Source: Elymus sibiricus | Taxonomy: Eukaryota; Streptophyta; Magnoliopsida; Poales; Poaceae | DNA: 64,000 bases | Direction: 5' to 3' | Assembly: GCA_039707655.1 (NCBI GenBank) | Contig: CM077676.1 | Location: 377,274,114-377,338,113 of the forward strand | Shown here: piece after piece, positions 1 to 13,175 of the stretch | How positions within the stretch are numbered: position 1 is the stretch's first letter | How the letters are laid out: every line of letters begins with the position of its first letter | Position numbers and translations under genes: made by a program | The notes under the pieces: generated by a model | Database searches by the model: none | The model's input: the letters and a program-made list of their open reading frames with translations, nothing else | What the model was told of the DNA's origin: nothing

Positions 1-1192
1 CATAGAGATAATTGTCAACAATAATAATTCATGATCAAATATATTTGACTGGCCATATGTGCCTGGATCTTTCCCCACCACATGATGCTTGCCAACTAGA
101 GAATAATTGAGGTTGAAATGAGAAGTAATACTATTGACTCTTGCATAAAAGTAAATACATAAAGTAAAAGATAGACCCTTCGCAGAGGGAAGCAGAGGTT
201 GTCATGTGCTTTTGATTTTTGGATGTGCAAGCCCTTAATGCAAAGGAACGTCATGTTAGATTGCCCCTTGTGATAGCAACCTTTATTATGCAATCCATCG
301 CTTTTATTTCTTTACCATCACAAGTTCGTACAACGCTTATTTTCCCTTGCAATAAAAGATCATACATATTTTAGGAGCAATTTTTATTGCTTTTTGCACC
401 GATGACAACTTACTTGAAGGATCTTATTCAATCCATAGGTAGATATGGTGGACACTCATGGGAAGAAACAGGGTTTAAGGGTTTTTGGATGCACAAGTAG
501 TATCGCTACTTAGTATGAATTTTTGGCTAGCAAATGATACTAAGCAAGCACCACATGTTGGAGGATCCATAACAATATAACTTCTATGCAAATATACCCA
601 AACATAACTCATTACATTGTCTTCCTTGTCCAACTTCAACTAATTTGCACAAGTTTGAAAATAATTAATGGGTATTCACAATCATAAAAGATGTCCAAGA
701 TAATATATTTATATGTGAAAGTTCTCTTCCTTATACTAGTCATTCATGAATTGCTTGTATGACCAATATTGTGATTGTCAAGCTCCAATAGATTTCACTT
801 TCTAACCCAAATGTGAAACTACTAATAGACATGATACAAGCATATGAAGCACATATAATTTCAAATTTATGATATTCAATTCATTCAACAATTTACTCAT
901 AGGATATAAGTGAAGAACAAGAGTAAATGACAAACTACTCCCAAAAGATATAAGTGAAGACCAAATGAGTAGTTAAGTAAATAGGTAGCTATGTGAGGAC
1001 TCTCTCTCATTTAAAATTTCAGATCTTGATAATTTTATTCAAACAACAAACAAAACGAAAATAAAAGGACACTCCAAGAATAGCACATAACACGTGAACA
1101 AGTAAAAACTTAGGCTAACCGATAGGTGTTGATGAAGAAAGGTGGGATGCCAACCGGGGCATCCCCAGGCTTACACTAGTGGAAAAATGGGA

Positions 1193-1475
1193 TTTAGTCC
1201 CGGTTGGAAAAGGCCTTTAGTCCCGGGTCACCAACCGGGACAAGTAAATCGAGACTAAAGGCCCCCACCCTTTAGTCCCGGTTGGCCACGACCCAGGACT
1301 GAAGTCCCTCCACGTGGCCGCGAGCGCGCACCGGGGGCTGGAGGACCTTTAGTCCCGGTTGGTGACACCAACCGGGACTAAGGCCCCTCCATGTTGCCGC
1401 GAGCTAGGGCCGGGGGCTGAAGCACCTCTAGTCCCGGTTGGTGACACCAACCGGGACTAATGATTTTGTGTTGGG
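1193..1475. repeat. CACTA-1 left subterminal repeats
   Basis: At least six copies of TTTAGTCCCGG or its complement occur here, several arranged as short palindromes of the form AGTCCCGGTTGGTGACACC followed by its complement. Such subterminal arrays are known binding sites for the TNPA-type protein in En/Spm elements. The palindromes could fold into hairpins in RNA. Confidence 0.85.
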
Positions 1476-1720
1476 GTTTAGGGTTTTAGGGTTTAGAGTT
1501 TATGGTTTATTTTTCCTTTTCATTTTGTGTTTTCCATTCAATTCTTTTTCATTTCAAACATATTTTACGCTACTACATATTGTACACGTTATGCATATAT
1601 AATATAATTTCTCGTATGACCATACATATATCATATAATTTCTCGTACGACCATACATATATATATACAATTTGGTATATACAATTTCTCCTACAATTTG
1701 CAGATCATTACATGCAGGCA

Positions 1721-4700
1721 TTAGGTGCAATGGTATTCTCCGCTTTCAGATATGACCTCCGTAAGCAAAAATCCCGCAATTTCCTCTTGAATTGCTCGTA
1801 TGCGGTTCTCTGGTAGGAGCTTATCCCGCATCTCGTCAATCTTTAAAGAAGGAGATCAATATGAATATATTAGTTGTGTGTATATATATTAGATCATCAT
1901 AAAAAAAAATGTGAATAGTGTTTACGTACCTGAAGTTGTCTTACATCTCTGCGCCATTCGGTCGTAATGCGAATGTTCTCGCAAACGTAGTATGCACATA
2001 AATTAGTCCCCTGTTGCTACCTCATGCACTTTGCGAGAATAGAATTCAATCAGATAATAATCAAGCATGATAATGGTATTGAAACTAGAATTAAAGAGAT
2101 GCACGGACCTAGCTAGTACTACTTAATTACCTTGGTCTGTCGCCATTTTAGCTTTGGTTTCCATTCACCGACAACCTCTTTGATGAACCGTTTCCAAACC
2201 CTGCCCGGCAAAGAAAATGAATAAAGGAGTTATTAATTACTTGATATCAGGAAATGAACGAAAGAGGCCGATATAGTGCGATAATGATTGAAATTACCTG
2301 TCGAGCATCAAAACCAAGCTGGTGTATTCTCGAGGGTCTTTACCTAGTGAGTCCACGGTTTCAATAGTTGCAGCATCAACTCTAATGATTAGCAGGATCC
2401 AGTGGAAACTGCGCACACGTTTATATAAGCAGGCATGCATAACTCATCAACTACACTTAACATCGAGTAAGCAAAATAGAATTTGTAGTACAAGACAGTA
2501 ACACTCACTTGAAGTTGTAAGGAAAAAGTATTTCTGTTCTGGTATTTAGTTCCTTCATAAACCTTAGCAAGTTATCCTCTGAGTCTTTGGCATGGTTTTG
2601 TATCATAATTTCATTAATGATATATGGGTCAACGAACCCAATGTCATAGATTCCATCTCTTTTGCATTCGAGAATCTTCATTCTGCATAATAGCGTACAA
2701 AAGAATATAGTGAGGATAATTACAGGCAATGAACGAGCTGAGCTAGAGACTTAAATTACAGAAAGAAATCACTTACAGACAATAGCAACTAACGATAGAT
2801 TTGTCGAGTGCGTCTTGATTGTATAACTGAAAAATTTCTGGAAACTCAATCATTATCTCGTTTTCATAGAAGTAATGCTCTTCCTTGACTTTCACAATGA
2901 GCATCTCTCGCCCGTTCTTTACTTCTTTCATGTACCACTCATGCAATCTTCGCATTTGTGTTGATAGATGCGGGACCTGCTCAGGTCTGACCAGAGGGTT
3001 CCCGGGGACATATTTCCATGCTAATTCAGCCATGGGGATTTCCTCGGTGCCTAGGAGTTGATCAACACTGATACCAAAGTCTTTAGCAGCGTCGGTTACC
3101 TTATCGGTAATCACCTTGAGTGGGGGGATCGATTGCATTGCCTGTTCTCCGAGCTGGGGAACTGTTTCCCGCTTTTATTACTACTTGTACGTCTCGACTG
3201 CTGCATTTGTTCCTGATATGACTTCCTAATAGAGCGTTCATAGTCTGATGGCCTATTCTGCACATGTGCCGGGGCTCGCTCTAGAAGTTCCACAAAGTGC
3301 TCTACGGTTTTCGCAGGTATTATCTCCTTTGGCGGCGGGGGCGGTTTCGGTGCAAAATGGGACCTCACTTCGGAAGCCACGACCGCTCTGGTTTCCTCAT
3401 CAGTCATCTCATAAGCTAACTTCTTTCTGGCAGCAGGCTCGTCGTTGGCTTTCTTCTTTGGTGCTCTCTTCCGCTTTTGGCCCTGCTACTGGGACATAGG
3501 GGGTGGAGTCGGCTGACGTGGCGGAGATCGATATGGCGGACTCGCGCTGGGCTCCGTCTCGAGGTGGGGTGGAGTTGGCTGACGCAGCGGACTTATAGGT
3601 GTATTGCTACTCGGAGGAGTCGGTGGCCTTGGCGCCGAGTTTGGAAACACGATGCATTCCTTTCTCCATACAATGACACCACGTATGACTTCTCCCAGTG
3701 TCTGCTCCCCTTCACCTCCAGGAATGTCAAGCTCTAGTGAGTCATATCCCGACAGAACTTCATCCACCCCGACACGAGCATAGCCAGCTGGAATCGGTTG
3801 CCATGGATGGTTGCTTCAGGTGCATTCGGTAAAGCAAAGCCGACCGCCACCTTCATGGATATGTTCTTCATTTTCATGTGTAGCTCACAACTTGTCCTCT
3901 CTTTGATGTCATCCACGAGGTAGCGAGCCAGCAGTGCATCATCGGCCCAGACCCCTGTGGAACCCACGCTGCTTTTCCGCATAGATGGGACGGTACTATC
4001 CAATGCTGGATCTGCTTGCTCCTGCCGCGGAGACGCCCTTTGCTAGCTAATTGTGTCGATTTGCTCCTGCTGCTGCATTAACATGCGTTCCAACTCCGCG
4101 TTCTTTGTTTCTACCTTCTGAAGCCGGTCTGCATCCTGCTTCTTTTTTCTCTGATGGCTTCTATAAGTGTCGTTCCACTCCGAAAACCCCTGAACCCACG
4201 GAACAACACCTTTGCCTCATGTTCGTCCTCCGTGTTCAGGATTCCCGAGGGCGCGTGTAAGCTCGCCGTTCTCTCTCTCGGGCTGGAACAACCCCTTTCG
4301 AGCATCTTCTATTGCTTCAAGTAAAGCATCCGAGGCTGTTTTAAGATCTGCCTTTTCAATAATCTGCCCTGTCGCTGGGTCCAATTGTCCCCCATGCGCA
4401 TAAAACCAATTCTTGGACCTCTGGGGCCAATCCGTTGTAGCTGGAATGACCCCTTTAGCAAGCATCTTGGCCTCAGCTGCTTCCCACTTAGGCACGGCTC
4501 TCTTGTAGCCACCAGTCCCTAGAACATGGTGATACTCTTTTTCACAGCATTTATCTTGTTTTTTCTCGACTTTTCCAGAGCTTCATCCGATTCCTTATAC
4601 TCCACAAATGCGTCCCAGTGATCTTTTATCTTCTCTAGTGCTCCAGTGAATTCTGAAGTCTTCTTTTTTGCCTTGATGTAGTCGCTCCATAATCTTTTCT

Positions 4701-5346
4701 TCCAGCTCTGGAATTGTGTGGCCATCTTCTTAAGAGCCCACTGCTTGACTTTCAACCATTTGGCATCTGTGAGACCCTCTGGTAGGTTGAAATGTGACAT
4801 GAGCGTATCCCAAAGCAAATTTTTCGATCTTTCGTCGACATAACTAACTCCTCGATCTTCCTTTGGCTTATTCCATTCTCGAACGGTGATCGGGATGTTG
4901 TCCCTAACAATAACTTCGCATTGATTTATAAATGTACGGGCATTCTGTTCAGGAACAATCGGTTCGCCATCTTCTGCGACTTCATCGATGTTGAACTTTA
5001 TGCCATCGCCCAACTTTTTGGCCCGGCCTCGTACCCTTCTAGGAGATTTGCTCGATCCGGAGGGCTAAAAGAAGAAAGATTCGTTAATATATATACAAAT
5101 CAATTAATACATCTAATGATCACCAGAGGCCTAATATATATATACCTCGCCGGACTTTGTTAATTGTCTAGCATTTTCTTCGCCATCATTGTTTGTTTGC
5201 CCTTCGTCTCCTGGTTCTTCCTCAAGTCCCTCAACGGAGTCATTCAGAAATTGTGAGCCACCATCTGGTTCATTCTCTTGGTTTTGGGAGGAGCGTATCA
5301 TGTCGAAGATGATATCCTCTTCATGGTCTCTGCCGCTAACGTCCAT
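1721..5346 (-). pseudogene. CACTA second ORF with C-terminal Ulp1-like (C48) protease domain, broken
   Basis: This multi-exon gene follows the transposase on the same strand. It starts at 5346 with an acidic N-terminus; exon 1 ends at 5146 with a GT donor and exon 2 starts at 5064 after TTTTAG, phase 0. The middle part (about 5000-3200) is a lysine/tryptophan-rich region of the plant Ptta/En/Spm type followed by a DUF8039-like stretch (CELHMKMKN) and a proline-rich linker. The 3' exons encode a Ulp1-type peptidase: HWILLIIRVD with the catalytic His at about 2410, an Asp in ETVDSLG, and NLCAYYVCENIR with the catalytic Cys at about 1998. The final exon ends at the TAA at 1721-1723. Ulp1 peptidases cleave SUMO in other proteins; its target here is unknown. 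A one-base deletion near 4546 and a TAG at 3486-3488 break the frame. The domain call is strong and the exon borders are approximate. Confidence 0.75.
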
Positions 5347-6734
5347 AGCTTAACTAATCCAGAAGAAAGATAAAACAATTAGAATGCATTCAATAAGCAA
5401 AAACTGAATCATAGTATCGAGAAGAACGATACCGGAGATGCAATCAATACACAGCAATGCAACAATATGATGATGTGGATTGTGCTAATGCAACTAGCAA
5501 CAAGTGCAATGAAGTCCATTTGAACCAAGGGTTCAAATGCAAACTCCAATTTAAGCATTTTAAATGTCATTGAGATGTTTTCACTTATACAGCAAGTATA
5601 AGTTGGTTTTCATGCATGAAAATTTTACAGATGGATTCCTTGAATTTTTCTGATAATTTTTCATATATAAATTATTTCATTCTGAGCTACGGTTAATTTT
5701 CTATGAATTTTTAAAGTTCAAACCTAACATGTGAATTTTCAAAGTGCATTTAGTTGTTTTGAGCTAAACAACAAGGTTAAGTTACTTTGTCATGCATGAA
5801 ACCAGCACCAATGGATAGATTGGATTTCTCTAATCATTTTCATATATAAATCTTTTCCATCTGAGCTATGGTTGAATTACTATGAATTTTTGAAGTTTAA
5901 ACCATTTTTTGGATTTTTTTGGTTATTTAGAAATAAAAAAAATCCAGTAAATGATTTACTGCATCAGCATGACATCATGCTGACGTCAGCAGGTCAACGG
6001 AGCGGCCTTGGTCAAACTGACCAGTGGGACCCGCGTGTCAGTCTCATAGTGACTAAACCAGTTTAATTAAACCTAAACTAAGTAATTAACAGGGGGGCTG
6101 GCCCACATGTCATTGACTCGGGGAGGTCAAACCCCCGGTCAAATGGGGTCAAACCCACCGGAGTTAAGCCGCCGGTGGGGGCAGATGCGGCGGCGAGCTG
6201 GGGGTTTGGCCTACGGGCCACCATTCGAGGCGCGGCTGGGCTCGTTCGAGAGCTCTCGCCGGCGCGCATCGGATGGGGGTGGTGGCCAGGCCAGTGGTGG
6301 CCGGAGACGACGGCCACGAGCTCGGCAGCGGCGGCCGGCGTTCGGGCATGCGCGGGAACGCGGCTGCGATGGCCTAGGCGATGCGGGGCTGGCACCTACG
6401 GCGTCTACGCGGCGCGGTGAACACGGTGGCGCACGCCCGGGACCAAATGGTCACCGGAGCGTCGGCGGCGGCAAGCACAGGCGGCGGCGGGTTCGGGCGC
6501 AGGTGGTGCGACGGCTACGGCATGCGACAGAGGAAACAGAGAGGGGGGTTCGAAGGAGAGGCTCACGGCGATTCCAACGGTGCGGACGGCGAGCTCGGAG
6601 GAGGACCGGAGCGAACGGGGCGGCGGAGGCGATCTCGGCGGTCGAAGGTTGAAGACGAGCGGCCTGGCGGCATGGTTCTGTTTCCTTCTCCCGGGCGGTG
6701 GCTGGCACTGGGACACCGGGCGGTTATATACACA

Positions 6735-6945
6735 AGACCTTTAGTCCCGGCTCCAGCCACGAACCGGGACTAAAGGTCCTTTAGTCCCGGCGCCAGCCAC
6801 GAACCGGGACTAAAGGCCAACCTTTAGTCCCGACGCCAGCCACGAACCGGGACTAAAGGTCTCTTTTCGGCGGACCAAATTCCGCGCGGGAGAAGGAACC
6901 TTTAGTCTCGGCTGGTGGTTGCAACCGGGACTAAAGGTGTCTTTT
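6735..6945. repeat. Internal array of TTTAGTCCCGG palindromes
   Basis: Three near-identical palindromic units (CTTTAGTCCCGG, a spacer ending in CCAGCCACGAA, CCGGGACTAAAGG) follow each other at about 6738-6859. A fourth variant with GGTGGTTGCAA in the spacer lies at 6900-6938. The motif is the same as in the terminal arrays but the spacer differs, and it sits in the middle of the element, over 5 kb from either end. Confidence 0.85.
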
Positions 6946-7639
6946 TAAAGTGATTCTTTTCGTGTAGAAAACTTTAGGTAAAACTCTTAGAATATTTAGA
7001 GTTTTTGAGTGAATCTTTTTACTTTAGGTCACAAAAATTATGAACTTTCTGTTAGTGCCAGTAGTTTTCAAATTTGAATAGTTTAAATTTGAATTCTTTG
7101 AAATTTGTGTGAATCACTAGTTTGTGAATAACTTTAGTTTAAAAATAGATTTTTGAGTGATTCTTTTTCCTGCTGTTTAATATTAGTATGTTTTATCAGT
7201 ATGTTCAATTTGGGAATTTTTAGGATATCTTAAATAGGTGTTTTAATCAAAAACAAATTCTGTTTAGCTCTTTTAGTTTTATACCGTTTTCCTTTGTTTT
7301 AATTATTTTAGTTTATATTTTCTTGTTATTCTTTTGCCAAAATATATTATATTTTTGGTAGTCAACATGAGGAGTTTTAATTTTCATTGTGAAGAAATTA
7401 TTTGACAGATTCAATTTGTCCATATATACGAGTTTCAACACATGGTCATGTTCAAAATATTGGTCAAAACCCTCAATTTCCCTTTTCTGGATATTTCAAG
7501 CTTTTGAAATATTTACAAAGGAAATATTCACCATAAATTTCAAGAAAATTCTAGCATGTCACAAATGCCATATTTAATGATCTTGCCAAGTCTCATGTCT
7601 TGGAGAACAAGATAACATCATCAAATTCCCTCAAAACCA

Positions 7640-8005
7640 TCTCTGTCCATTTTCTAGTTTGAGCAACTTTACATTGCTAAACATGTCCAAATGACCTCAA
7701 ACTTGGTACACCTGCTAAAATTATCTAAATATTCATCTAGGCCAAGTGGTGCATCAAGGAGAACAAATTAGCTTGGTCAAAGTATGCCAAAACCAATTCT
7801 GCCCATTTCTAGGGTTTGACAAAGTTACATTGGGAACTTTCTCCCATTGATCTCAAATTTTTACCACATTGCCAGATGGTCATGAGCATCACCACCATCA
7901 AGTGGCACAAGTTGGAGAACAAGTTAACTTGATCTAAGCTTGTCAAAACCATTTCTGCCCATTTCTAGGGTTTGAAATATTTACATTGCCAAGTTTCTTC
8001 AAATG
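7640..8005. repeat. Imperfect ~155 bp direct repeat, three copies
   Basis: The phrase TTCTGCCCATTTCTAGGGTTTGA and its variants recur at about 7642, 7797 and 7953, each followed by TTACATTG and a diverged AT-rich stretch containing GGAGAACAA. The period is about 155 bases. No function is evident. Confidence 0.7.
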
Positions 8006-8534
8006 AGCTACAAATTTGCACCCTAGCTCAAATTGATACCAAGATCATTCCTGTTAAATTCCAAAGTCATTGGATTCCTCTAAGTACCTCTATTCATCAT
8101 CAAACACCTTCTGCCAAAATCTTGTGGTCAATGATTGGGGTACCAAATGGATTCTTCTTTAGCTCAAATTTTTACCAGAGCTCACCCTAGTCATATTCTA
8201 CCTCCAGTAACTCTCTCTCTTCCATAGCTCAATAATTGAGGGGTGAAAACCCTCACTTTACCTCTCTGGACAGCCACTATAATTAAAATACTAAAAGGAC
8301 ATGAATAATTGAAAATTCATAACTTAATAAATAATTATTCAAAAATCATGTTTCAAATGCCAAAATGCCCTAGCTTTTTGGTTGGATTCCGATGCTCCGA
8401 AGTCCACCTAGGAACACCCAAAACACATATATACCCTAACTCTTACAAAGATTCCCTCCGGTTTGTCCGAAGTGGGACTTTCCAGCTATAAGTCCGGAAA
8501 CTCACTAGAGAGAAAGTGATGACGGTGAAGCCGG

Positions 8535-11500
8535 TCACATCCCAGAGTGGGATCTTGGGGTATAAAACTTTTTCTTCGCGTGTGTCCCTTGCTTATGATT
8601 GCGCCGTAACCATGGAGAATCTTCATCATTTAATAGGATGCTTGGGTCAGTCTTCACTGTGAAGGGAGGAATTTCATCAAACTTTTCATAATCTTCTGAC
8701 ATGTCTGTCTTGTCCTCCACTCCCACGATGTTTCTTTTCCCTGAAAGAACTATGTGGCGCTTTGGCTCATCGTATGATGTATTCGCTTCCTTATCTTTTC
8801 TTTTTCTCGGTTTGGTAGACATGTCCTTCACATAGAAAACCTGTGCCACATCATTGGCTAGGACGAATGGTTCGTCTGTGTACCCAAGATTGTTGAGATC
8901 CACTGTTGTCATTCCGTACTGCGGGTCTACCTTTACCCCGCCTCCTGTCAGATTCGCCCATTTGCACCGAAACAAAGGGACCTTAAAAGAAGGTCCATAG
9001 TCAAGTTCCCATATCTCCTCTATGTAACCATAATATGTGTCCTTTTTCCTATTGTTGTTTGTTGCATCAAAGCGGACACCACTGTTTTGGTTCGTGCTCT
9101 TTTTATCTTGGGCGATCGTGTAAAATGTATTCCCATTTATCTCGTACCCTTTGAAAGTCAATATAGTCGAAGATGGTGACTTGGCCAACAAGTACAACTC
9201 ATCTCCAACAGTGGTGTTATTCATGAGATGTGTTTGCAACCAACCGCCAAAAGTCGCCATGTGTGTACGTTTAATCCAGGGGTCAGACTGCTCCGGGTTA
9301 TTGGAGCGTACAATATCCATGTGTTCCTCGATATACGGAGCCACCAAGGTGGAATTTTGTAGAACTGTATAGTGTGCTTGAGTGAAAGAATGCCCGTCCA
9401 TACTTATTACTGAATTCTTTCCTAGCGTGCCTTTTCCACTCAGTCTCCCCTCATGCCGCGATTGAGGAACACCAATCGGCTTAAGGTCAGGAATAAAGTC
9501 AACACAAAACTCAATAATCTCCTCTGTTTCATGGCCCTTGGAGATGCTTCCTTCTGGCCTAGCATGGTTATGAACATATTTCTTTAAGACTCCCATGAAC
9601 CTCTCAAAGGGGAACATATTGTGTAGAAATACAGGGCCCAGAATGGTAATCTCTTCGACTAGGTGAACTAGGACGTGCGTCATAATATTGAAGAAGGATG
9701 GTGGGAACACCAACTCAAAACTGACAAGACATTGGACCAAATCATTATGTAACCTTGGTAGGATTTCTGGATCGATTACCTTCTGAGAAATTGCATTGAG
9801 GAATGCACATAGCTTCACAATGGCTAATTGAACATTTTCCGGTAGAAGCCCCCTCAATGCAACCGGAAGTAATTGCGTCATAATCATGTGGCAGTCATGA
9901 GACTTTAGGTTTTGGAATTTTTTATCTGCCATATTTATTATTCCCTTTATATTCGACGAGAAGCCAGACGGGACCTTCATACTGCTCAGGCATTCAAAAA
10001 AGATTTCCTTCTCTTCTTTGGTAAGAGCGTAGCTGGCAGGACCTTGATACTGCTTTGGTTGCATGCCGTCTTTTTCGTTCATACGTTGCTGGTCCTCCCG
10101 TGCCTCCGGTGTATCTTTTGTCTTCCCATACATGCCCAAGAAGCCTAGCAGGTTCACGCAAAGATTCTTCGTCACGTGCATCACGTCGATTGCAGAGCGG
10201 ACCTCTAGGACTTTCCAATAGGGTAGCTCCCAAAATATAGATTTCTTCTTCCACATGGGTGCGTGTCCGTTAGCGTCATTCGGAACAGATTGTCTGCCAG
10301 GACCCTTTCCAAAGATTACTTTTAAATCCTTGACCATATCAAATATATCATCACCAGTACGGTGACCAGGCTTCTTCTGGTGATCTGCCTCACCTTTGAA
10401 ATGCTTGTCTTTCTTTCTTAAGAGATGCCTGATCGGAAGAAATCGACGATGTCCCAGGTACACATTCTTCTTACATTTATCCAAATATATACTTTCAGTC
10501 TCATCTAAACAGTGCGTGCATGCATTGTATCCCTTATTTGTCTGTCCTAAAAGGTTACTAAGAGCAGGCCAATCATTGATGGTTACAAACAGTAACGCTC
10601 GTAGGTCAAATTCCTGCTGTTTGTGCTCATCCCACACACGTACACCTTTTATATCCCACAACTGTAAAAGTTCTTCAACTAATGGACTTAGGTACACATC
10701 AATGTCGTTGCCGGGTTGCTTAGGGCCTTGGATGAGCACTGGCATCATAATGAACTTCCGCTTCATGCACAACCAAGGAGGAAGGTTATAGATACATAGA
10801 GTCACAGGCCAGGTGCTATGACTGCTGCTCTGCTCCCCAAAAGGATTCATGCCATCTGTACTTATACCAAACCATAAGTTCATTGCGTCATCTGCAAACT
10901 CCGGCCACTTTCTCTCGATTTTTCTCCACTGCGACCCATCAGCGGGTACTCTCAACATCCCGTCTTTCTTACGGTCTTCTTTGTGCCATCGCAACAACTT
11001 GGCATGCTCTTTGTTTTGGAACAAACGTTTCAACCGTGGAATTATAGGAGCATACCACATCACCTTGGCAGGAACCCTCTTCCTAGGGCGCTCGCCCTCA
11101 ACATCACCATGGTCATCGCAGCTGATCTTATAGCGCAATGCACCGCATACCGGGCATGCATTCAAATTCTCGTACTCCTCACCGCGGTAGAGGATGCAGT
11201 CATTAGGGCATGCATGTATCTTCTACACCTCTAATCCTAGAGGGCAAATAGCCTTCTTTGCTTCGTACGTACTGTCGGGCAATTCGTTATCCTTTGGAAG
11301 CGTCTTCTTTATCAGCTTCAGCAACTTTTCAAATCCCTTGTCAGATACACCATTCTCTGCCTTCCATTGCAGCAATTCCAGTGTGGTACCCAGCTTTTTC
11401 TTGTCATCTTCGCAATTTGGGTACAACAATTTTTTGTGATCCTCTAACATGCGCTCCAACTTCAACCTCTCCTTTTCACTTTCGCAGTTTCTCTTTGCAT

Positions 11501-11870
11501 CAGCAATGGCCCGACCAAGATCATCAGCGGGCTCATCTGATGCCTCTTCTTCAACTTCCCCCATTGTAGTACCATCGTATTCAGGGAACCTAGGATAGTT
11601 GTCATCATCCTCTTCTTCTTCATTGTCTTCCATTATAACCCCTCTTTCTCCGTGCTTGGTCCAACAGTTATAGACGGACATGAAACCGGACTGAAGCAGG
11701 TGGTTGTGAAGGATTTTTGAGGTAGAGTAATCCCTATCATTCTTACAGACACCACATGGACAACACATAAAACCATTCCGCTTGTTTGCCTCAGCCACAC
11801 GCAGAAAACTATGCACGCCATTAATGAACTCGGGAGAGCGTCGGTCATCGTACATCCATTGCCGGCTCAT
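8535..11870 (-). pseudogene. CACTA transposase, TNP2/TNPD-like (Transposase_21), one nonsense codon
   Basis: The reading frame begins at the ATG at 11870 (MSRQWMYDDR), which opens a Transposase-associated domain with a CPCGVC motif. An acidic linker follows and runs to a TAG at 11223-11225. The same frame continues without further stops for 876 codons to 8535. This second part carries the Transposase_21 core with acidic residues in STDGMNPFG, GNDIDVYLS and AIDVMHV (about residues 104, 154/156 and 327 of the 876-codon segment). A DUF4218-like region containing HVLVHLVEEI and a DUF4216-like region containing FRCKWAN follow. TNP2-type proteins bind the terminal repeats and cut and join CACTA ends. 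Only one stop separates this copy from a full frame; introns were not needed to connect the parts. The TAG most simply replaces a CAG glutamine codon. Confidence 0.92.
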
Positions 11871-11958
11871 CTTCATTACACAACATCGAAGTGACCAAAT
11901 TAATACAAGTTCATACATAAAGTTCATACATACTTCTCATAAAACAACATACAACTAT

Positions 11959-12402
11959 CTAGCTAAAGCATTTAAATGCAACAACAAATGCGATCAAAAT
12001 CACAACTAAGGTAATAATTGATCCAACAGCATAATGATACCAAGCCTCTTTTTTAATGGCATATTTTCGAATCTTTCTAATCTTCAAGCGCATTGCATCC
12101 ATCTTGATCTTGTGATCATCGACGACATCGGCAACATACAACTCCAATTTCATCATCTCTTCTTCAATTCTTTTCAATTTTTCTTTCAAATAATCGTTTT
12201 CTTTTTCAACTAAATTTAACTTCTCGACAAGAGGGTCGGTTGCAATTTCTGGTTCACATACCTCCTAGATAAAAATATCTATGTCAACTTGATGGGCATA
12301 ATTGTCATAAACACGAAATGAAACAAATAGTTATAAAAGATAATATACCACATCCGAATCATAAACCGAACGAGGGCCGACGGGGACGGATATCAAAACC
12401 AT
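11959..12402 (-). CDS. Small coiled-coil/membrane protein of CACTA-1, two exons
   Basis: I do not recognise a named family. Exon 1 (12402-12349, 18 codons) starts at ATG and ends before the donor GTATAT. Exon 2 (12264-11959) starts after ATCTAG and ends at a stop. Both borders are phase 0, giving 119 residues. The middle is rich in Glu and Lys with a heptad-like pattern (about residues 35-90), and the C-terminus is a clear membrane segment (VGSIITLVVILIAFVVAF). It lies between the transposase start and the right terminal repeats, about 90 bp upstream of the transposase ATG and on the same strand. The frame is intact while its neighbours are broken. A membrane anchor is unusual for a transposon protein and its role is unknown. 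Confidence 0.62.
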
Positions 12403-12904
12403 GGCACTATATATAACAAACAATCATACAAGTAAGAAAATTATAAAGTAACTATCTAAATCATACAAATAAGATTTTTTTTTACAAAAAGGATAAGAAC
12501 AAGAGGCTCACCAAGGTGGTGCCGGCGTCGGGACGGCGCGGGCGATCGACGGTGCTGAGGTCGGGGACGGGAAGGCACTAAGTAAACCACACCTACACAT
12601 ATGCAAACTAAGAAGTTAATTTGAGCTCAAATTGCATATAAATCAAATAAACTCCCACATAATTACTCCCAAAATAAAACCCACAAATCACTATACTTAT
12701 AGAGCATGAAACGAACTAAACTAGCAATGAGAGATGAAAGGATGAAGTTGCTAACCTTTTAGAACCCTTGGATAGATGGGGTGCCTCTAATCTTGACAAA
12801 TCTTGGCAAAATGGAGGATGAGCTCGAGCTAGGGGAAGGAAACAGAGAGGAGAGAAAGGAGAAGCATGGACTTGGGCTGGACGAAGCAGCTTTATATAGG
12901 GATA

Positions 12905-13175
12905 TCTTTAGTCCCGGTTGGTGATACCAACCGGGACTAAAGGTCTATCTTTATTCCCGGTGGGTGATACCAACCGGGACTAAAGAGGCTCGCAGGGGCC
13001 CCAGCCTGCCGCAACCCCTTTAGTCCCGGTTGGTATCACCAACTGGGTCTAGAGGCCCCATTTGAACCGGGACTAAAGGGGGCCGTGCCCCCGTCCGCTC
13101 CTAGCCGTTGGAACCGGGACTAATGCTCACATTAGTCCCGGGCCCAAACCCGGCCGGGACTAATGCTCCGGAACA
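12905..13175. repeat. CACTA-1 right subterminal repeats
   Basis: At least seven copies of TTTAGTCCCGG/CCGGGACTAAA lie within 300 bp of the right end, mostly as palindromes around GGTGATACC. They mirror the left array. 12403-12904 between these repeats and the small gene holds no clear gene; a short GC-rich stretch at 12525-12585 could be 5' leader. Confidence 0.85.

Larger units (their letters stand above)
5347..8534. other. CACTA-1 intergenic spacer
   Basis: This is 3.2 kb between the second ORF and the transposase. 5560-5890 holds two diverged direct copies of a unit containing TCATATATAAAT and GAGCTAYGGTT. 5945-6700 is strongly GC-rich; long open frames there are low-complexity and run in several frames at once, so I do not call a gene. 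6735-6945 holds a hairpin array described separately. 6950-8534 is AT-rich and contains a three-copy repeat. It may include the promoter of the second ORF, but I see no clear TATA box that decides it. Confidence 0.5.

Noticed and set aside
6107..6773. Long plus-strand open frames (up to 181 codons) in CACTA-1 spacer
   Set aside because: The region is strongly GC-rich and open in several frames on both strands; products are Arg/Gly-rich low complexity with no known domain.
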